Shown here: positions 28,262-37,270 of the stretch, in pieces
Layout of the letters: each line of letters opens with the position of its first letter
Numbering within the stretch: position 1 is the stretch's first letter
DNA from: Gammaproteobacteria bacterium
Lineage (GTDB): Bacteria; Pseudomonadota; Gammaproteobacteria; Ga0077536
Assembly: GCA_016209015.1 (NCBI GenBank)
Contig: JACQWY010000023.1
Span: 62,001 to 126,000 of the forward strand
Reading direction: 5' to 3'
Length of the DNA stretch: 64,000 nucleotides
Program-made: the position numbers and the translations under genes
The notes under the pieces: model-generated
Database searches by the model: none
What the model saw: the letters and a program-made list of their open reading frames with translations, nothing else
Told to the model about the DNA's origin: nothing

Positions 28262-30331
28262 TCAGGCGATGTACGCAATATCCGCGACTCGCAGGAACAT
28301 GTTCTGGATTTCGGCGAGCAGTGCGAGGCGGTTGTGGCGCACCGCCGGCTCGTCGGCCATCACGAGCACGCCGTCGAAGAACGCATTGACCGGGTCGTGC
28401 AGGGCCGCGAGGCAGAGCAGATAGTTCGCATAGTCACCGCGCGCGAGCAGATCACGAGTCGCGGCGGACAGCGCATCGACCTCGGCAGCGAGGGCGACTT
28501 CCGCTCCTTCCTGCAGCAGCTCCTGCCGGCGGCCTGCGCCGCGTTCTGGCGTCTTCTTGAGGATGTTCGAGATGCGCTTGTTCGCCGCCGCGAGCGCAGC
28601 CGCCTGCGGCAGCTTCACGAAAGCCTGCACGGCGGCGACACGTCGCGCGAGATCGGCCGGTGACGTGGGCCGAGTCGCGAGCACGGATTCGAGCAAATCG
28701 CCCCGCACGCCGGCGTCCGCGTAGTAGCCCCGGGTGCGGTCGAGGACGAAATCCAGCACGCGGGTGTCGACGTCTTCGGCGGCGAAGCGCTCGCCGTAAC
28801 CGGCCTTCGCCGAGCCGAGGGCGGCGGCGAGATCCACCGTCGCGCCGCTCTCGATACAGATGCGCAGACAACCGAGCGCGGCGCGGCGCAGCGCATACGG
28901 ATCCTTGTCACCGGTCGGTGCGCCACCTACCGCGAAGATGCCGACCAGCGTATCGAGCTTCTCGGCGACGGCGACGCAGCGCCCCGCGGCGCTCGCCGGG
29001 ATCGCGTCGCCGGCGAAGCGGGGCTGGTAGAACTCCCCGATCGCCTGGGCGACGTCGGCGTGCTCGCCGTCGTGTCGCGCGTAATAGCCGCCCATCGTGC
29101 CCTGCAATTCGGGAAACTCACCGACCATCTCGGAGAGCAGATCGCAGCGCGACAGCAGCGCGGCACGGGCGGCGTGCGCGGCATCCGCGCCGAAGTCGGC
29201 CGCAATCTCCGCCGCGAGCTTGGCGACGCGCTCGGATTTCTCGAGCACCGTGCCGAGGCGGCGCTCGAAGACGATGTCGCCGAGCTTCGGTACGCGTCCG
29301 GCGAGCGAAGTCTGCCGATCCTTGCGGTAGAAGAACGCGGCGTCGCTGAGGCGCGGCCGGATGACGCGCTCGTTACCGTCGCGTACGAGCTCCGGTTTCG
29401 GGCTGACGAGATTCGCGACCGTGATGAAGCGATTGATGAGCTGGCCGTTCGCGTCCTCCAGCGGGAAGTATTTCTGGTGCCCCTGCATGCTCGCAATGAG
29501 CGCTTCGCGCGGCAGCTCGAGGAAATGCGGCTCGAACGACCCGCAGATCGGCGCCGGCCATTCGACGAGCGCAGTCACCTCGTCGAGCAGCGCGGGATCG
29601 ATGATCGCGCGGCCACCAGCTTCGATCGCGGCCGCTTCGACGAGCGCCCGCACGCGATCGCGCCGCGCCGCGAAATCGGCGATCACCGAACCTTCCTTCT
29701 CGAGCCGATCCAGGTACTCGCGCGCATGGGCGAGCACGATCGGTCCGGGGCTCAGGAAGCGGTGTCCGCGGGTTGCGTTGCCGGTGGCAATGCCGAGGAT
29801 CTCCGCCGGCACGACGCTCGCGCCGTGCAGCATCACGACCCAGTGCACGGGCCGCACGAATTCCTCGCTGCGCGCGCCCCAGCGCATGCGTTTCGGAATC
29901 GGCAGCGCGGCGAGCGCGCGATCGACGAGGGCGGGCATGAGCTGCGCCGTCGGCTGTCCTTTCACCGTGCTCGTGAACGCGAGGCAGGCGCCCTTGTCGG
30001 TCTCGAGGCGTCCGAGGGCTTCCAGATCGACGCCGCAGGAACGCGCGAAGCCGAGTGCGGCGCCGGTCGGTTTGCCGGCCGCGTCGAAAGCCGCGGCGAG
30101 CGACGGACCGCGGCGCTCGACGATCTGATCGGGTTGCTCGACGGCGAGGGCGGAAATGCGCACGGCGAGCCGGCGCGGGCTCGCATAGCCGGCAACGGCC
30201 CCGTGCTCGAGCTTCGCATCCGCGACGAGCGTGCCGAGCTGGGTGGTGAAAGCCTCGGAGAGCTGCCTCAGCGCCTTCGGCGGCAGCTCTTCGGTTCCGA
30301 TTTCGACGAGGAAGTCTTCTGTGGTCGCCAT
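28262..30331 (-). CDS. glyS: Glycyl-tRNA synthetase beta subunit
   Basis: 689 residues, the exact E. coli length. The N-terminus DFLVEIGTEELPPKAL is diagnostic. Internal HD-like region near SEMVGEFPELQGTMGGYYA and a C-terminal anticodon-binding domain ending DGVLVMADEPAVRHNRLALL. Together with GlyQ forms the alpha2beta2-type enzyme. Start at ATG 30331; a GTG at 30352 overlapping the glyQ stop is possible. Followed by gmhB and plsC, a frequent gammaproteobacterial order. Confidence 0.97.
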   Translation of the reverse strand: MATTEDFLVEIGTEELPPKALRQLSEAFTTQLGTLVADAKLEHGAVAGYASPRRLAVRISALAVEQPDQIVERRGPSLAAAFDAAGKPTGAALGFARSCGVDLEALGRLETDKGACLAFTSTVKGQPTAQLMPALVDRALAALPIPKRMRWGARSEEFVRPVHWVVMLHGASVVPAEILGIATGNATRGHRFLSPGPIVLAHAREYLDRLEKEGSVIADFAARRDRVRALVEAAAIEAGGRAIIDPALLDEVTALVEWPAPICGSFEPHFLELPREALIASMQGHQKYFPLEDANGQLINRFITVANLVSPKPELVRDGNERVIRPRLSDAAFFYRKDRQTSLAGRVPKLGDIVFERRLGTVLEKSERVAKLAAEIAADFGADAAHAARAALLSRCDLLSEMVGEFPELQGTMGGYYARHDGEHADVAQAIGEFYQPRFAGDAIPASAAGRCVAVAEKLDTLVGIFAVGGAPTGDKDPYALRRAALGCLRICIESGATVDLAAALGSAKAGYGERFAAEDVDTRVLDFVLDRTRGYYADAGVRGDLLESVLATRPTSPADLARRVAAVQAFVKLPQAAALAAANKRISNILKKTPERGAGRRQELLQEGAEVALAAEVDALSAATRDLLARGDYANYLLCLAALHDPVNAFFDGVLVMADEPAVRHNRLALLAEIQNMFLRVADIAYIA

Positions 30332-30348
30332 GATCTCGTGCCGCTCGT

Positions 30349-31260
30349 TCACTGCGCGTCGCGCAGCATGGGGAAGTCCAGCGCCTTGCGGGCCTCGTAA
30401 TAGCTCTCGGCGACCTGCCGCGCGAGCGTGCGCACGCGCAGGATGTAGCGCTGCCGCTCGGTCACCGAGATTGCCCGGCGCGCATCGAGCAGATTGAAGG
30501 TGTGGGATGCCTTCACCATCATCTCGTAGGCGGGCAACGGCAAGTTCGCGGCGATCAGGCGGCTCGCCTCGGCCTCGCAGTCGTTGAACCATGAGAACAG
30601 CACTTCGACGTTCGCCTGCTCGAAGTTGAACGTCGACATCTCGACCTCGTTCTGGTGGTAGACGTCGCCATAAGTGACCTTGCGCCCTTCGAACTCGGTC
30701 CAGATCAAGTCGTACACCGAATCCACGCCCTGCAGGTACATCGCGATGCGCTCGAGTCCGTAGGTGATTTCGCCCGAGACCGGGCGGCAGTCGAGACCGC
30801 CGACCTGCTGGAAGTAGGTGAACTGAGTGATCTCCATGCCGTTCAGCCAGACTTCCCAGCCGAGTCCCCAGGCGCCGAGCGTGGGCGATTCCCAGTTGTC
30901 TTCTACGAAGCGGATGTCGTGCACGAGCGGGTCGATGCCGAGCTCGCGCAAGGAAGCGAGGTAGAGGTCCTGAAGGTCGTCCGGCGAGGGTTTAAGGATG
31001 ACCTGGAACTGGTAGTAGTGCTGGAGCCGGTTCGGATTCTCGCCATAGCGCCCATCCGTGGGGCGGCGCGAGGGCTGGACATACGCCGAACGCCAGGGCT
31101 CGGGACCCAGGGCGCGCAGGAACGTGGCCGGGTGGAACGTCCCGGCACCCATTTCCATGTCGTAGGGTTGGGCGATGACGCAGCCTTGGGCGCCCCAGAA
31201 GCGCTGCAATTGCAGCACCAAATCCTGGAACGTGCGCGGAGTACTCGGATGGTCTGACAT
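30349..31260 (-). CDS. glyQ: Glycyl-tRNA synthetase alpha subunit
   Basis: Catalytic class II subunit activating glycine. 303 residues, the same as E. coli. [38 protein letters not shown], the motif 2 region [20 protein letters not shown] and motif 3-like [10 protein letters not shown] are intact. First gene of the leftward glyQ-glyS-gmhB-plsC run. A TATACT -10-like box lies about 45 bases upstream. Confidence 0.97.
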   Translation of the reverse strand: MSDHPSTPRTFQDLVLQLQRFWGAQGCVIAQPYDMEMGAGTFHPATFLRALGPEPWRSAYVQPSRRPTDGRYGENPNRLQHYYQFQVILKPSPDDLQDLYLASLRELGIDPLVHDIRFVEDNWESPTLGAWGLGWEVWLNGMEITQFTYFQQVGGLDCRPVSGEITYGLERIAMYLQGVDSVYDLIWTEFEGRKVTYGDVYHQNEVEMSTFNFEQANVEVLFSWFNDCEAEASRLIAANLPLPAYEMMVKASHTFNLLDARRAISVTERQRYILRVRTLARQVAESYYEARKALDFPMLRDAQ

Positions 31261-31304
31261 GTGGATTCGATTCTGTCATGCAGCGGAGGCTTAAAAGGCG
31301 GGGA

Positions 31305-31310
31305 AGTATA
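31305..31310 (-). promoter_or_regulatory. Possible -10 box of glyQ
   Basis: TATACT on the minus strand, 45 bases before the glyQ start. Five of six sigma-70 bases match, but no convincing -35 is seen at 16-18 bases. Confidence 0.35.
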
Positions 31311-31363
31311 GCGGGTCGGCTCGCACGCTGCCTACGCGGCAGCAGGCCCGGTCCCCCGATTCA

Positions 31364-31393
31364 AGGAAGCTCTGAACAAGTACAGAGCTTCCT
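31364..31393. repeat. Perfect 11-base inverted repeat in glyQ / 31501 gene gap
   Basis: AGGAAGCTCTG and CAGAGCTTCCT flank 8 bases (aacaagta). No T run on either side, so it is not a standard terminator. It lies in the 240-base region between divergent genes and may be an operator or remnant of an insertion-sequence end. The rest of this gap shows only the glyQ -10 and the hairpin over the next ribosome-binding site. Confidence 0.65.
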
Positions 31394-31473
31394 GCGGCGA
31401 GGGACGTGCCGCGTGAGCAGTCGCGTAAGCTCATATCAGCGCTTCACTTAAGGCGCCCCGCGCCACGGCCGAT

Positions 31474-31494
31474 ACTCCCGGGCAAGACGGGAGT
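31474..31494 (+). promoter_or_regulatory. Hairpin sequestering the ribosome-binding site of the 31501 gene
   Basis: ACTCCCG pairs perfectly with CGGGAGT over a 7-base loop. The GGGAG at 31489-31493, seven bases before the ATG, is the only Shine-Dalgarno and lies fully in the 3' arm. Confidence 0.6.
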
Positions 31495-31500
31495 ACGACG

Positions 31501-32061
31501 ATGCAGCGATTCGACCTACATCTGAGCGAGATAGCCGGCTGGCGGGCCCTGCTGACCGAGGCCCAACTTGTCGCCGCCGAATACCTGCCAGAGGCCGTCG
31601 AAGAATATCTCGTCTGCCTGCTGTATCGCGCCGTCGGCCAGCCCGGCGACCCGGACACCTACTCCCTGAATTTTCTCGAATCCTTCCTGAAGCAGGGCCC
31701 CGACACTTATCGGGATCCATGCATGGTCGGCGACCAGTGCCTGCTCTTCGCGGGGCTCTTTCCCGAGCATGCGATCGGTAAAGGCATCCCCATCACCTTT
31801 TTCGTGCAGGTCGGTCAGAACGCCTACGGGGAATACGGCGCCCGCGCCGAAGACCCCGTCTACCGCGAACTGAGTGCGAAATTCGTGACCGTGATGGACG
31901 TCCTGCACACGCTCCGCGAGCTCAGCAACGGCAGCCCCTGCATCGACGGCATGAACGCCTATCAGCTCTGGCACGACACGGGGAGCCAGCACGCCTGGCA
32001 GGTGTTGCGCCGGCTGACTCCGGCCCTGCCGGCGCGCGACGCGAATACCGTCCGTCATTGA
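31501..32061 (+). CDS. Conserved-looking hypothetical soluble protein
   Basis: 186 residues, no signal peptide or TM helix. I do not recognise the family. Residues 1-60 look helical (RALLTEAQLVAAEYLPEAVEEYLVCLLYRAV); the middle has YSLNFLESFLKQG and DQCLLFAGLFPEHA; then a Gly/Tyr-rich turn (VGQNAYGEYGA) and a helical end. Base composition and codon use match the neighbours, and the start has a clear GGGAG, so it is a real gene. The ribosome-binding site is inside a hairpin. It converges with the DUF4340 gene across a 56-base gap. Confidence 0.75.
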   Translation: MQRFDLHLSEIAGWRALLTEAQLVAAEYLPEAVEEYLVCLLYRAVGQPGDPDTYSLNFLESFLKQGPDTYRDPCMVGDQCLLFAGLFPEHAIGKGIPITFFVQVGQNAYGEYGARAEDPVYRELSAKFVTVMDVLHTLRELSNGSPCIDGMNAYQLWHDTGSQHAWQVLRRLTPALPARDANTVRH

Positions 32062-32063
32062 TC

Positions 32064-32081
32064 CCCGGCCGGACGGCCGGG
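32064..32081. terminator. Hairpin between convergent 31501 gene and DUF4340 gene
   Basis: CCCGGCC and GGCCGGG form a perfect 7-base stem with GGAC loop three bases after the stop. No T run; probable terminator aid for both sides. Confidence 0.45.
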
Positions 32082-32117
32082 ACTCCTGAATTGCGTTGAA
32101 CGGCCGGACCCGCCGGC

Positions 32118-33302
32118 TCAATGCATGTTGCGCGTCGGCGGCATCTTCAGCGGCTGGCCGTCGGCGTCGACCGGGGGCGCGTCCTCGTCTTTTCCGGCCG
32201 CCTGGGCAGGCTGCTCCTTCTCCATCGGCTTGATCAGGTCTTCCGTCTTCTTCTCGATGAGCCGGGTCTTGTAGTCCGGCAGTCCGAAGATCCAGCCCTT
32301 CACGAGATCGTTCAGCTTCGCGGCTTCGGCCGCGACGTCCGGCTTCGCCTCGGCGGGCGGCGTCGCAGCGGGCGTGTCGTCCGCGGCCGCCGGTGTCTCG
32401 GCGACGACGAGGTCCGGGTTGAACGCGAAGCTGAACCGCGTGTAGACGTGGTCGGGATGGTCGAGCTCCTCTATGGTTGCGACGAGGCCGTCCCAGGTCT
32501 GGACTTCGGCAATCACCCGGGGCACTTCGGCGACGTTCTTGTCGGCCTTGAGGACCGTCTCGAAGCGCACGTCCTGCAAGAGGCCGCCGACGCTCGAGAC
32601 CATCGTCGGCGCGCGCGGCTCGAAGCCCTGCGGTACGTTCTCGAGCTTGAAGAATTGATCGCTCCGCTTCGCCTTCGTGATGATCAAGGGCGTGCCCTGA
32701 TACGGATTCAGCGTCACCCGCCGCACGCGATCGAGCGGCAGATTCAGGAGCTCGGTATTCAGCCAGTCGTTCGGTTTCGCACTGACGGCGAGATCGCCTT
32801 TCACGAGATAGGCTCGCGCTTCGCCCACGCGGCGCACGTAGTGCGCGCTGTCCCCTTTGACCTTGCTTTCGCGCTTCTTGCCGACGATCAGCGCCGCGAC
32901 GGGTTTGTCCTGCGCATCACTGGCCGTGATCTGCACCGAGGCCGAGTCCGGCTTCTCGAGCCCTTCCACGCCGAGCTTCGCGTACTTGTCGGGCTGATCC
33001 GTCTTTGCGTCGATGACCGTGAGGTTCGCGAGCTCGAAGAGCAGGCGCTTCATGTTCGGCACGAGTGCCGGATAGCCGTCGCGGCTCTCCACGTTCCAGC
33101 CCTCGCCCGCCTGCTTCAGCACCGTCGTCTGGTCCTTGCTCCTGATCTCGAGCTTCGTGACCTCGTTCAGGCGATCGAGGAGGCCCGGGTAGAACGGGGC
33201 GCTCGTGACATCCGTGGTCGGCGCGTTGCGATGGGTCAGCATGACGGCCGTGCCGACGACGAGCAGCGTCACGGCCAGGATCGCGATCTTCTGTAGCTTC
33301 AT
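32118..33302 (-). CDS. DUF4340-domain membrane-anchored protein
   Basis: 394 residues. An N-terminal TM anchor (KIAILAVTLLVVGTAVML) precedes a large periplasmic beta-rich region, with the DUF4340 repeats around VTKLEIRSKDQTTVLKQAGEGWNVESRDGYPA and KLEIRS/VRRVTLN-like segments. The region 300-394 is Ala/Pro/Asp rich and low in complexity. DUF4340 proteins regularly accompany Gld-like ABC transporters, and it is the last gene of such an operon here, 19 bases after the GldG-like gene. Biochemical role unknown. Confidence 0.82.
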   Translation of the reverse strand: MKLQKIAILAVTLLVVGTAVMLTHRNAPTTDVTSAPFYPGLLDRLNEVTKLEIRSKDQTTVLKQAGEGWNVESRDGYPALVPNMKRLLFELANLTVIDAKTDQPDKYAKLGVEGLEKPDSASVQITASDAQDKPVAALIVGKKRESKVKGDSAHYVRRVGEARAYLVKGDLAVSAKPNDWLNTELLNLPLDRVRRVTLNPYQGTPLIITKAKRSDQFFKLENVPQGFEPRAPTMVSSVGGLLQDVRFETVLKADKNVAEVPRVIAEVQTWDGLVATIEELDHPDHVYTRFSFAFNPDLVVAETPAAADDTPAATPPAEAKPDVAAEAAKLNDLVKGWIFGLPDYKTRLIEKKTEDLIKPMEKEQPAQAAGKDEDAPPVDADGQPLKMPPTRNMH

Positions 33303-33321
33303 GGCGTTTTCCGTTACCGGC

Positions 33322-35205
33322 TCAGCCCGCGGTGCGCGAACGGCGCGAGCCGATGAGGCCGATGATGATGGCGAGCAGCGAAATCAGGACCGGCACGAGT
33401 CCGATGTTGACGAACTTGAGCGTCGTCCCGAGTTTCTCGATGTTCTTCTGCAGATCGTGCTGGACCGCGCGCAACTGCTTGCGGGTCTTGACCTGCTCCT
33501 GGCGGAACTGCTCTATCTCCTGCTTCTGTTCCGCGGTGAGCAGCGAATCGCCCTTCGCGTTCTGCTGCAGTTCGCGGAGTTTCGCCTCGGTCTCCTTGAG
33601 CTTGCCTTGCAGGGCCTGCTCCTGATCGCGGAACTGCGCCTCGGCCTCGCGTTGAATGCGCTCCACGACCTCGAAGGGGCGCGCGTATTCGCCGCGGCTG
33701 CGCAGACCGATGAGATCATCGTTGCCGCCGAGGTTGTCGATGGCGTTGATGAGGAAGTCCGCGTTGTTCGCGAACGGATTCGGCACCTGCATGCCCATCA
33801 CGCGCTGCACGCGCACCCAGAAGCGGTCCGTGAGCAGATCCGTGTCGGCGACCACGATCACGTTGATGCCGCCTTTCGAGCTCTTCACGAAATTCGCATC
33901 CGGCGGCGCGGATTTCTCCTTCGCACCGAGCGGCCGGCCCTCGGGGAAAGCGGTGTCGACGGGGCCGCTGATCCGCGCCGCGACGGTCAGGTCCTTCTTG
34001 TCCGCCGTGAAGCCCTTGATGAGCCCTTCCGGATCGCGCACGAAAAACACCGCGTCGCGGTCGATGAAGCCGGATTTCGGGCCGGTCGAGATCAGCGGAA
34101 CGAACTTCGTCTTCGTGTTCGGCACTGCTTCGAGGGCGCCGGCGCTGCCGACGTTGATGACCTTGAGCTGGTTCGTGACGAAGTCGTCGCGGTTCAGCCG
34201 GTCGCGATGCAGGGCCAGCCAGGGCAGATAGTCGACGTCCCGCGAGCCGCGCTCCCCGCCGAAGCTCACCCGGACCGCCGCGTCGAGATCGCCGACGATC
34301 TTGTCGGGCACGAGCTTCAGGCCCCACTTCTCGAAGAGCGGCGCGAGGTCCGAGCTCACTTTCGGTATCGCCATTTGGTGCGCGGCCTCCGGACCCGGAC
34401 GATCCTCCTCGGCGAGCGGATCCACGAAGACCATCGCCTTGCCCCCATGCAGCACGAACTGGTCGATCGCATAGAGCGTGGGTCGCGGCAGGTCCTTGGG
34501 GTGGATGATGAGCAGCGTGTCGATCTCGGGATCGATCTTCGTGATCTCGCCCTCGAGCGGCTTCACCTCGAAGACCTCTTTCATCATCGCCATCGTCGCC
34601 CACTCGCGGCCGGGCTCACCGGTGGCCTTGTCCGGCGGTCCGCCGAAGACGGGCAGTGAGGAAATCACGCCAATGACGCGCTTCTTCGGATTCGCGAGCG
34701 TGTAGACGAGCTTCGTGATCTCGTACTCGACGGCATCCTCGCGGTCCGGATTGAGATACGGGATCGGGATCTCCATGTCCGTCGTGTTAGAGCCGACGAG
34801 GCCGAGATAGGCGACCTCGCCGCTCGCGTTCAGCGGCAACTGCTCGATACCGGCGCCGACCGCCTGATCCTCGGCCTCCGAGAACGGCTCCGGATCGATC
34901 ACCAGGAGCTTGATGTGGCCGTGGCTCGCCGCGACGTATTCCTCCAGCAGGTCGCGGACCCGCTTGCCGTGATTGAGATACTGCGGAATGTCGGCGAAGC
35001 GCTTCGCCGAGTAGTAGTAGCGGAGCGTGATCGGCTCGTCGATCTTCGCCAGGATGTTCCTGCTGCCCGTCGAGAGCGTGTAGAGCCGGTTCTGGGTCAG
35101 GTCCATGCGCTGGGCGGTCAGCGTCTCGTTCGCGATGATGTTCACGCCGAGGAAAAGCGCGAGCGCGATCACGATGCCGTAGGTGGTCTGTATACGCGTG
35201 TTCAT
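33322..35205 (-). CDS. GldG-like auxiliary protein of an ABC-2 transporter
   Basis: 627 residues. An N-terminal TM helix (TYGIVIALALFLGVNIIA) and a C-terminal one (FVNIGLVPVLISLLAIIIGLIG) frame a large periplasmic domain. RMDLTQNRLYTLSTGSRNILAKIDEPITLRYYYS is the typical GldG/DUF7088 start, and VIGVISSLPVFGG with the segment DTLLIIHPKDLPRPTLYAIDQFVLHGG (split here at its middle) belongs to the DUF4350-like ABC-transporter-associated domain. Residues 540-600 form a charged coiled coil. The start at 35205 excludes a 17-residue basic extension. Between the permease and the DUF4340 gene. Confidence 0.85.
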   Translation of the reverse strand: MNTRIQTTYGIVIALALFLGVNIIANETLTAQRMDLTQNRLYTLSTGSRNILAKIDEPITLRYYYSAKRFADIPQYLNHGKRVRDLLEEYVAASHGHIKLLVIDPEPFSEAEDQAVGAGIEQLPLNASGEVAYLGLVGSNTTDMEIPIPYLNPDREDAVEYEITKLVYTLANPKKRVIGVISSLPVFGGPPDKATGEPGREWATMAMMKEVFEVKPLEGEITKIDPEIDTLLIIHPKDLPRPTLYAIDQFVLHGGKAMVFVDPLAEEDRPGPEAAHQMAIPKVSSDLAPLFEKWGLKLVPDKIVGDLDAAVRVSFGGERGSRDVDYLPWLALHRDRLNRDDFVTNQLKVINVGSAGALEAVPNTKTKFVPLISTGPKSGFIDRDAVFFVRDPEGLIKGFTADKKDLTVAARISGPVDTAFPEGRPLGAKEKSAPPDANFVKSSKGGINVIVVADTDLLTDRFWVRVQRVMGMQVPNPFANNADFLINAIDNLGGNDDLIGLRSRGEYARPFEVVERIQREAEAQFRDQEQALQGKLKETEAKLRELQQNAKGDSLLTAEQKQEIEQFRQEQVKTRKQLRAVQHDLQKNIEKLGTTLKFVNIGLVPVLISLLAIIIGLIGSRRSRTAG

Positions 35206-35215
35206 GTGCCGCTCC

Positions 35216-35950
35216 TCAGCTCGACTTCTTGGCTTCGATGGCGAGCGTGCTGGCATAGAGCCAGAAAGCGATGAGGCTCGCGAAGAAGACGAAATCGCGG
35301 AGATCTATCACGCCTTTCTGGATCGAGCTGAAATGCGTCAGGAAGCTGAACGACGCGATGGCGTTCAGGACCGTCTGCGGCACGACCGCGCGGAAGATGT
35401 CGAGCACGATCGGGAAGCCCGCCAGATTGAATGCGAAGCAGATGACGAAGCTGACGACGAATGCGATGACCTGGTTCTTGGTCAGCGCCGAGATGCAGGA
35501 ACCGACCGCGAGGAAGCCGCCCGCCATCAGGAGGCTGCCGACATAGCCGGCGATGATCACCGTATTGTCGGGGTGGCCGAGATAGTTGACGGTGATCCAG
35601 ACCGGAAATGTCATCGCGAGCGCGACGGCCGTGAAACACCACGCCGCGAGGAACTTGCCGATCACCGCTTCCCAGAGCGTGACGGGCAGCGTCATGAGCA
35701 GCTCGAGGGAGCCGGTCTTGCGCTCCTCAGACCACAGGCGCATGGAGATCGCCGGAATCAGCAGCATGTAGAGCCACGGATGGAAGCGGAAGAAGGGTTC
35801 GAGGTCCGCCTGGTTCCGCTCATAGAAGTTGCCGACGTAGAACGTGAAGATTCCGGTGAGGAACAGGAAGATCACGATGAAGACGTAAGCGACGGGCGTG
35901 GCGAAATAGGCGCCGAGCTCGCGTTTCATGATGGTCGTGATGCGGCTCAT
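35216..35950 (-). CDS. GldF-like ABC-2 permease
   Basis: 244 residues with six hydrophobic helices; the first begins at YVFIVIFLFLTGIFTFYVG and the pre-helix motif RELGAYFATPVAYV is that of GldF/ABC-2 permeases. SMRLWSEERKTGSLELLMTLPVTLWE is the classical cytosolic coupling segment. Its start overlaps the ATPase stop by four bases. Makes an inner-membrane channel or flippase with the GldA-like ATPase. Cargo unknown. Confidence 0.88.
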   Translation of the reverse strand: MSRITTIMKRELGAYFATPVAYVFIVIFLFLTGIFTFYVGNFYERNQADLEPFFRFHPWLYMLLIPAISMRLWSEERKTGSLELLMTLPVTLWEAVIGKFLAAWCFTAVALAMTFPVWITVNYLGHPDNTVIIAGYVGSLLMAGGFLAVGSCISALTKNQVIAFVVSFVICFAFNLAGFPIVLDIFRAVVPQTVLNAIASFSFLTHFSSIQKGVIDLRDFVFFASLIAFWLYASTLAIEAKKSS

Positions 35951-36909
35951 GTGCGGGTGGCCCCCATCGCTCCGGTGGTGATGCTGCGGAACACTTCGTC
36001 CAGGTGTCCCGCTTCGATGAATAACTCGTCGACCTGCCAGGCGCCGCCGCGGATCCGCTCCTGAATCGTCTCGGCGATGCGTGTGCCGGGCGTGGGCACG
36101 GCGGTCAGGCGCGTCGTGGTCGCGGTGCCGGCCGTGCTCTCGACTTCGCTCACACCCGGGATCCCCGCGAGCGCTGCGCGGACCTCGCCGGCTGCCGCGG
36201 TCACGACCGTGAGCGTGACGGCGTTGTGGTAGCGCGAACGCGCCTCGAGCTCCACGGGCGTGCCGACGAAGAGCAGCTTGCCCTTCGCGATGATGGCCGC
36301 CCGTGTGCAGACGGCATTCACTTCCTCGAGGATGTGCGTCGAGATGATGATGGCCTTCTGCGGCGCCATTTCCTTGATGATGGCGCGCACGTCGTGCTTC
36401 TGGTTCGGATCGAGGCCGTCCGTCGGTTCGTCGAGGATGAGCACTTCCGGATCGTGGAGGATCGCCTGGGCCAGTCCGACGCGGCGCTTGAAGCCCTTGG
36501 AGAGCGTGTCGATCGTCTGGTGCAGCACGCTTTCGAGATGGATCTTCGCGACGACCTCGCGGATGCGCGCCTCCTTGCGTGACGCGTCGAGGCCGCGCAC
36601 CTCGGCGACGAAATCGAGGAAGCGGGCCGGTGTCATTTCGCCGTACGCGGGCGCGCCTTCGGGTAAATAGCCGATGCGTGACTTCGCGGCGATGGGATCG
36701 GATTCGACGTCGTGTCCGCAGATGCTGACCCGGCCGGCGCTCGGCGCGAGGAAGCCGGTGATCATTTTCATCGTCGTCGACTTGCCCGCACCGTTCGGGC
36801 CCAGGAAGCCGAGCACTTCGCCGCGGCGGACGTCGAGTGATACACCGTCCACGGCCAGGAGGGTGCCGAAATGCTTGCGCAGATCCCGCACCTCGATCAG
36901 GTTTTGCAT
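35947..36909 (-). CDS. GldA-like ABC transporter ATP-binding protein
   Basis: 320 residues from ATG 36909. Walker A GPNGAGKST near 39, Q loop IGYLPEGAPAYGEMT, signature LSKGFKRRVGLAQA near 136, Walker B VLILDEPTDGLDPNQ, switch ISTHILEE. The C-terminal 90 residues form an accessory domain common in ABC-2 ATPases. First gene of the four-gene leftward operon ATPase-permease-GldG-DUF4340. Confidence 0.92.
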   Translation of the reverse strand: MQNLIEVRDLRKHFGTLLAVDGVSLDVRRGEVLGFLGPNGAGKSTTMKMITGFLAPSAGRVSICGHDVESDPIAAKSRIGYLPEGAPAYGEMTPARFLDFVAEVRGLDASRKEARIREVVAKIHLESVLHQTIDTLSKGFKRRVGLAQAILHDPEVLILDEPTDGLDPNQKHDVRAIIKEMAPQKAIIISTHILEEVNAVCTRAAIIAKGKLLFVGTPVELEARSRYHNAVTLTVVTAAAGEVRAALAGIPGVSEVESTAGTATTTRLTAVPTPGTRIAETIQERIRGGAWQVDELFIEAGHLDEVFRSITTGAMGATRT

Positions 36910-37270
36910 AGTCTCACAGACCTCGATTGTTGTTTCCCGCGGTCCCCGATGCCGGCGGAAGCGGCTGACCGCTCGACGCCGGGCCCCGTCCTCGACGGGC
37001 CGCGTCAGCGGCGGGGATGGCGATGGAGCGATGCCGAAACCGGCGCGCGCCCGGCCGGTTGCACGCTCATCGATTACTTCTCGGGCGCCCCGGTCCGGGG
37101 GCGGGGACTGTTCCACAGCCGCCCCGGCGCGTCAACTCAAGCACTGACCGCGCGGGCGTCGTGAAGTTTCCCCTCCGGCGGCGGCGCGGCGCTGCTTTTT
37201 AGGCGCCGGGAATCGGATTATTCTGTGCCGCCCTGCCAAGCCGGGTCCGACGGGCCCCTGGACGTTCCGC
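36910..37270. other. 361-base gap between divergent ABC operon and mnmG
   Basis: No gene-like frame. A hairpin with 7-base stem (37098-37104 with 37119-37125, GGGGCGG/CCGCCCC) is present. A weak promoter for mnmG may use TATTCT at 37219-37224. A single TTCCACA resembles part of a DnaA box but has no companions, so I do not call an origin. Confidence 0.4.

Noticed and set aside
28262-30592. Longer glyS reading starting at 30592
   Set aside because: The extra 87 residues are the shadow of glyQ; the family start MATTEDFLVEIG is at 30331.
36910-37270. Possible replication origin upstream of mnmG
   Set aside because: Only one partial DnaA-box-like TTCCACA, no AT-rich stretch and no clustered boxes.
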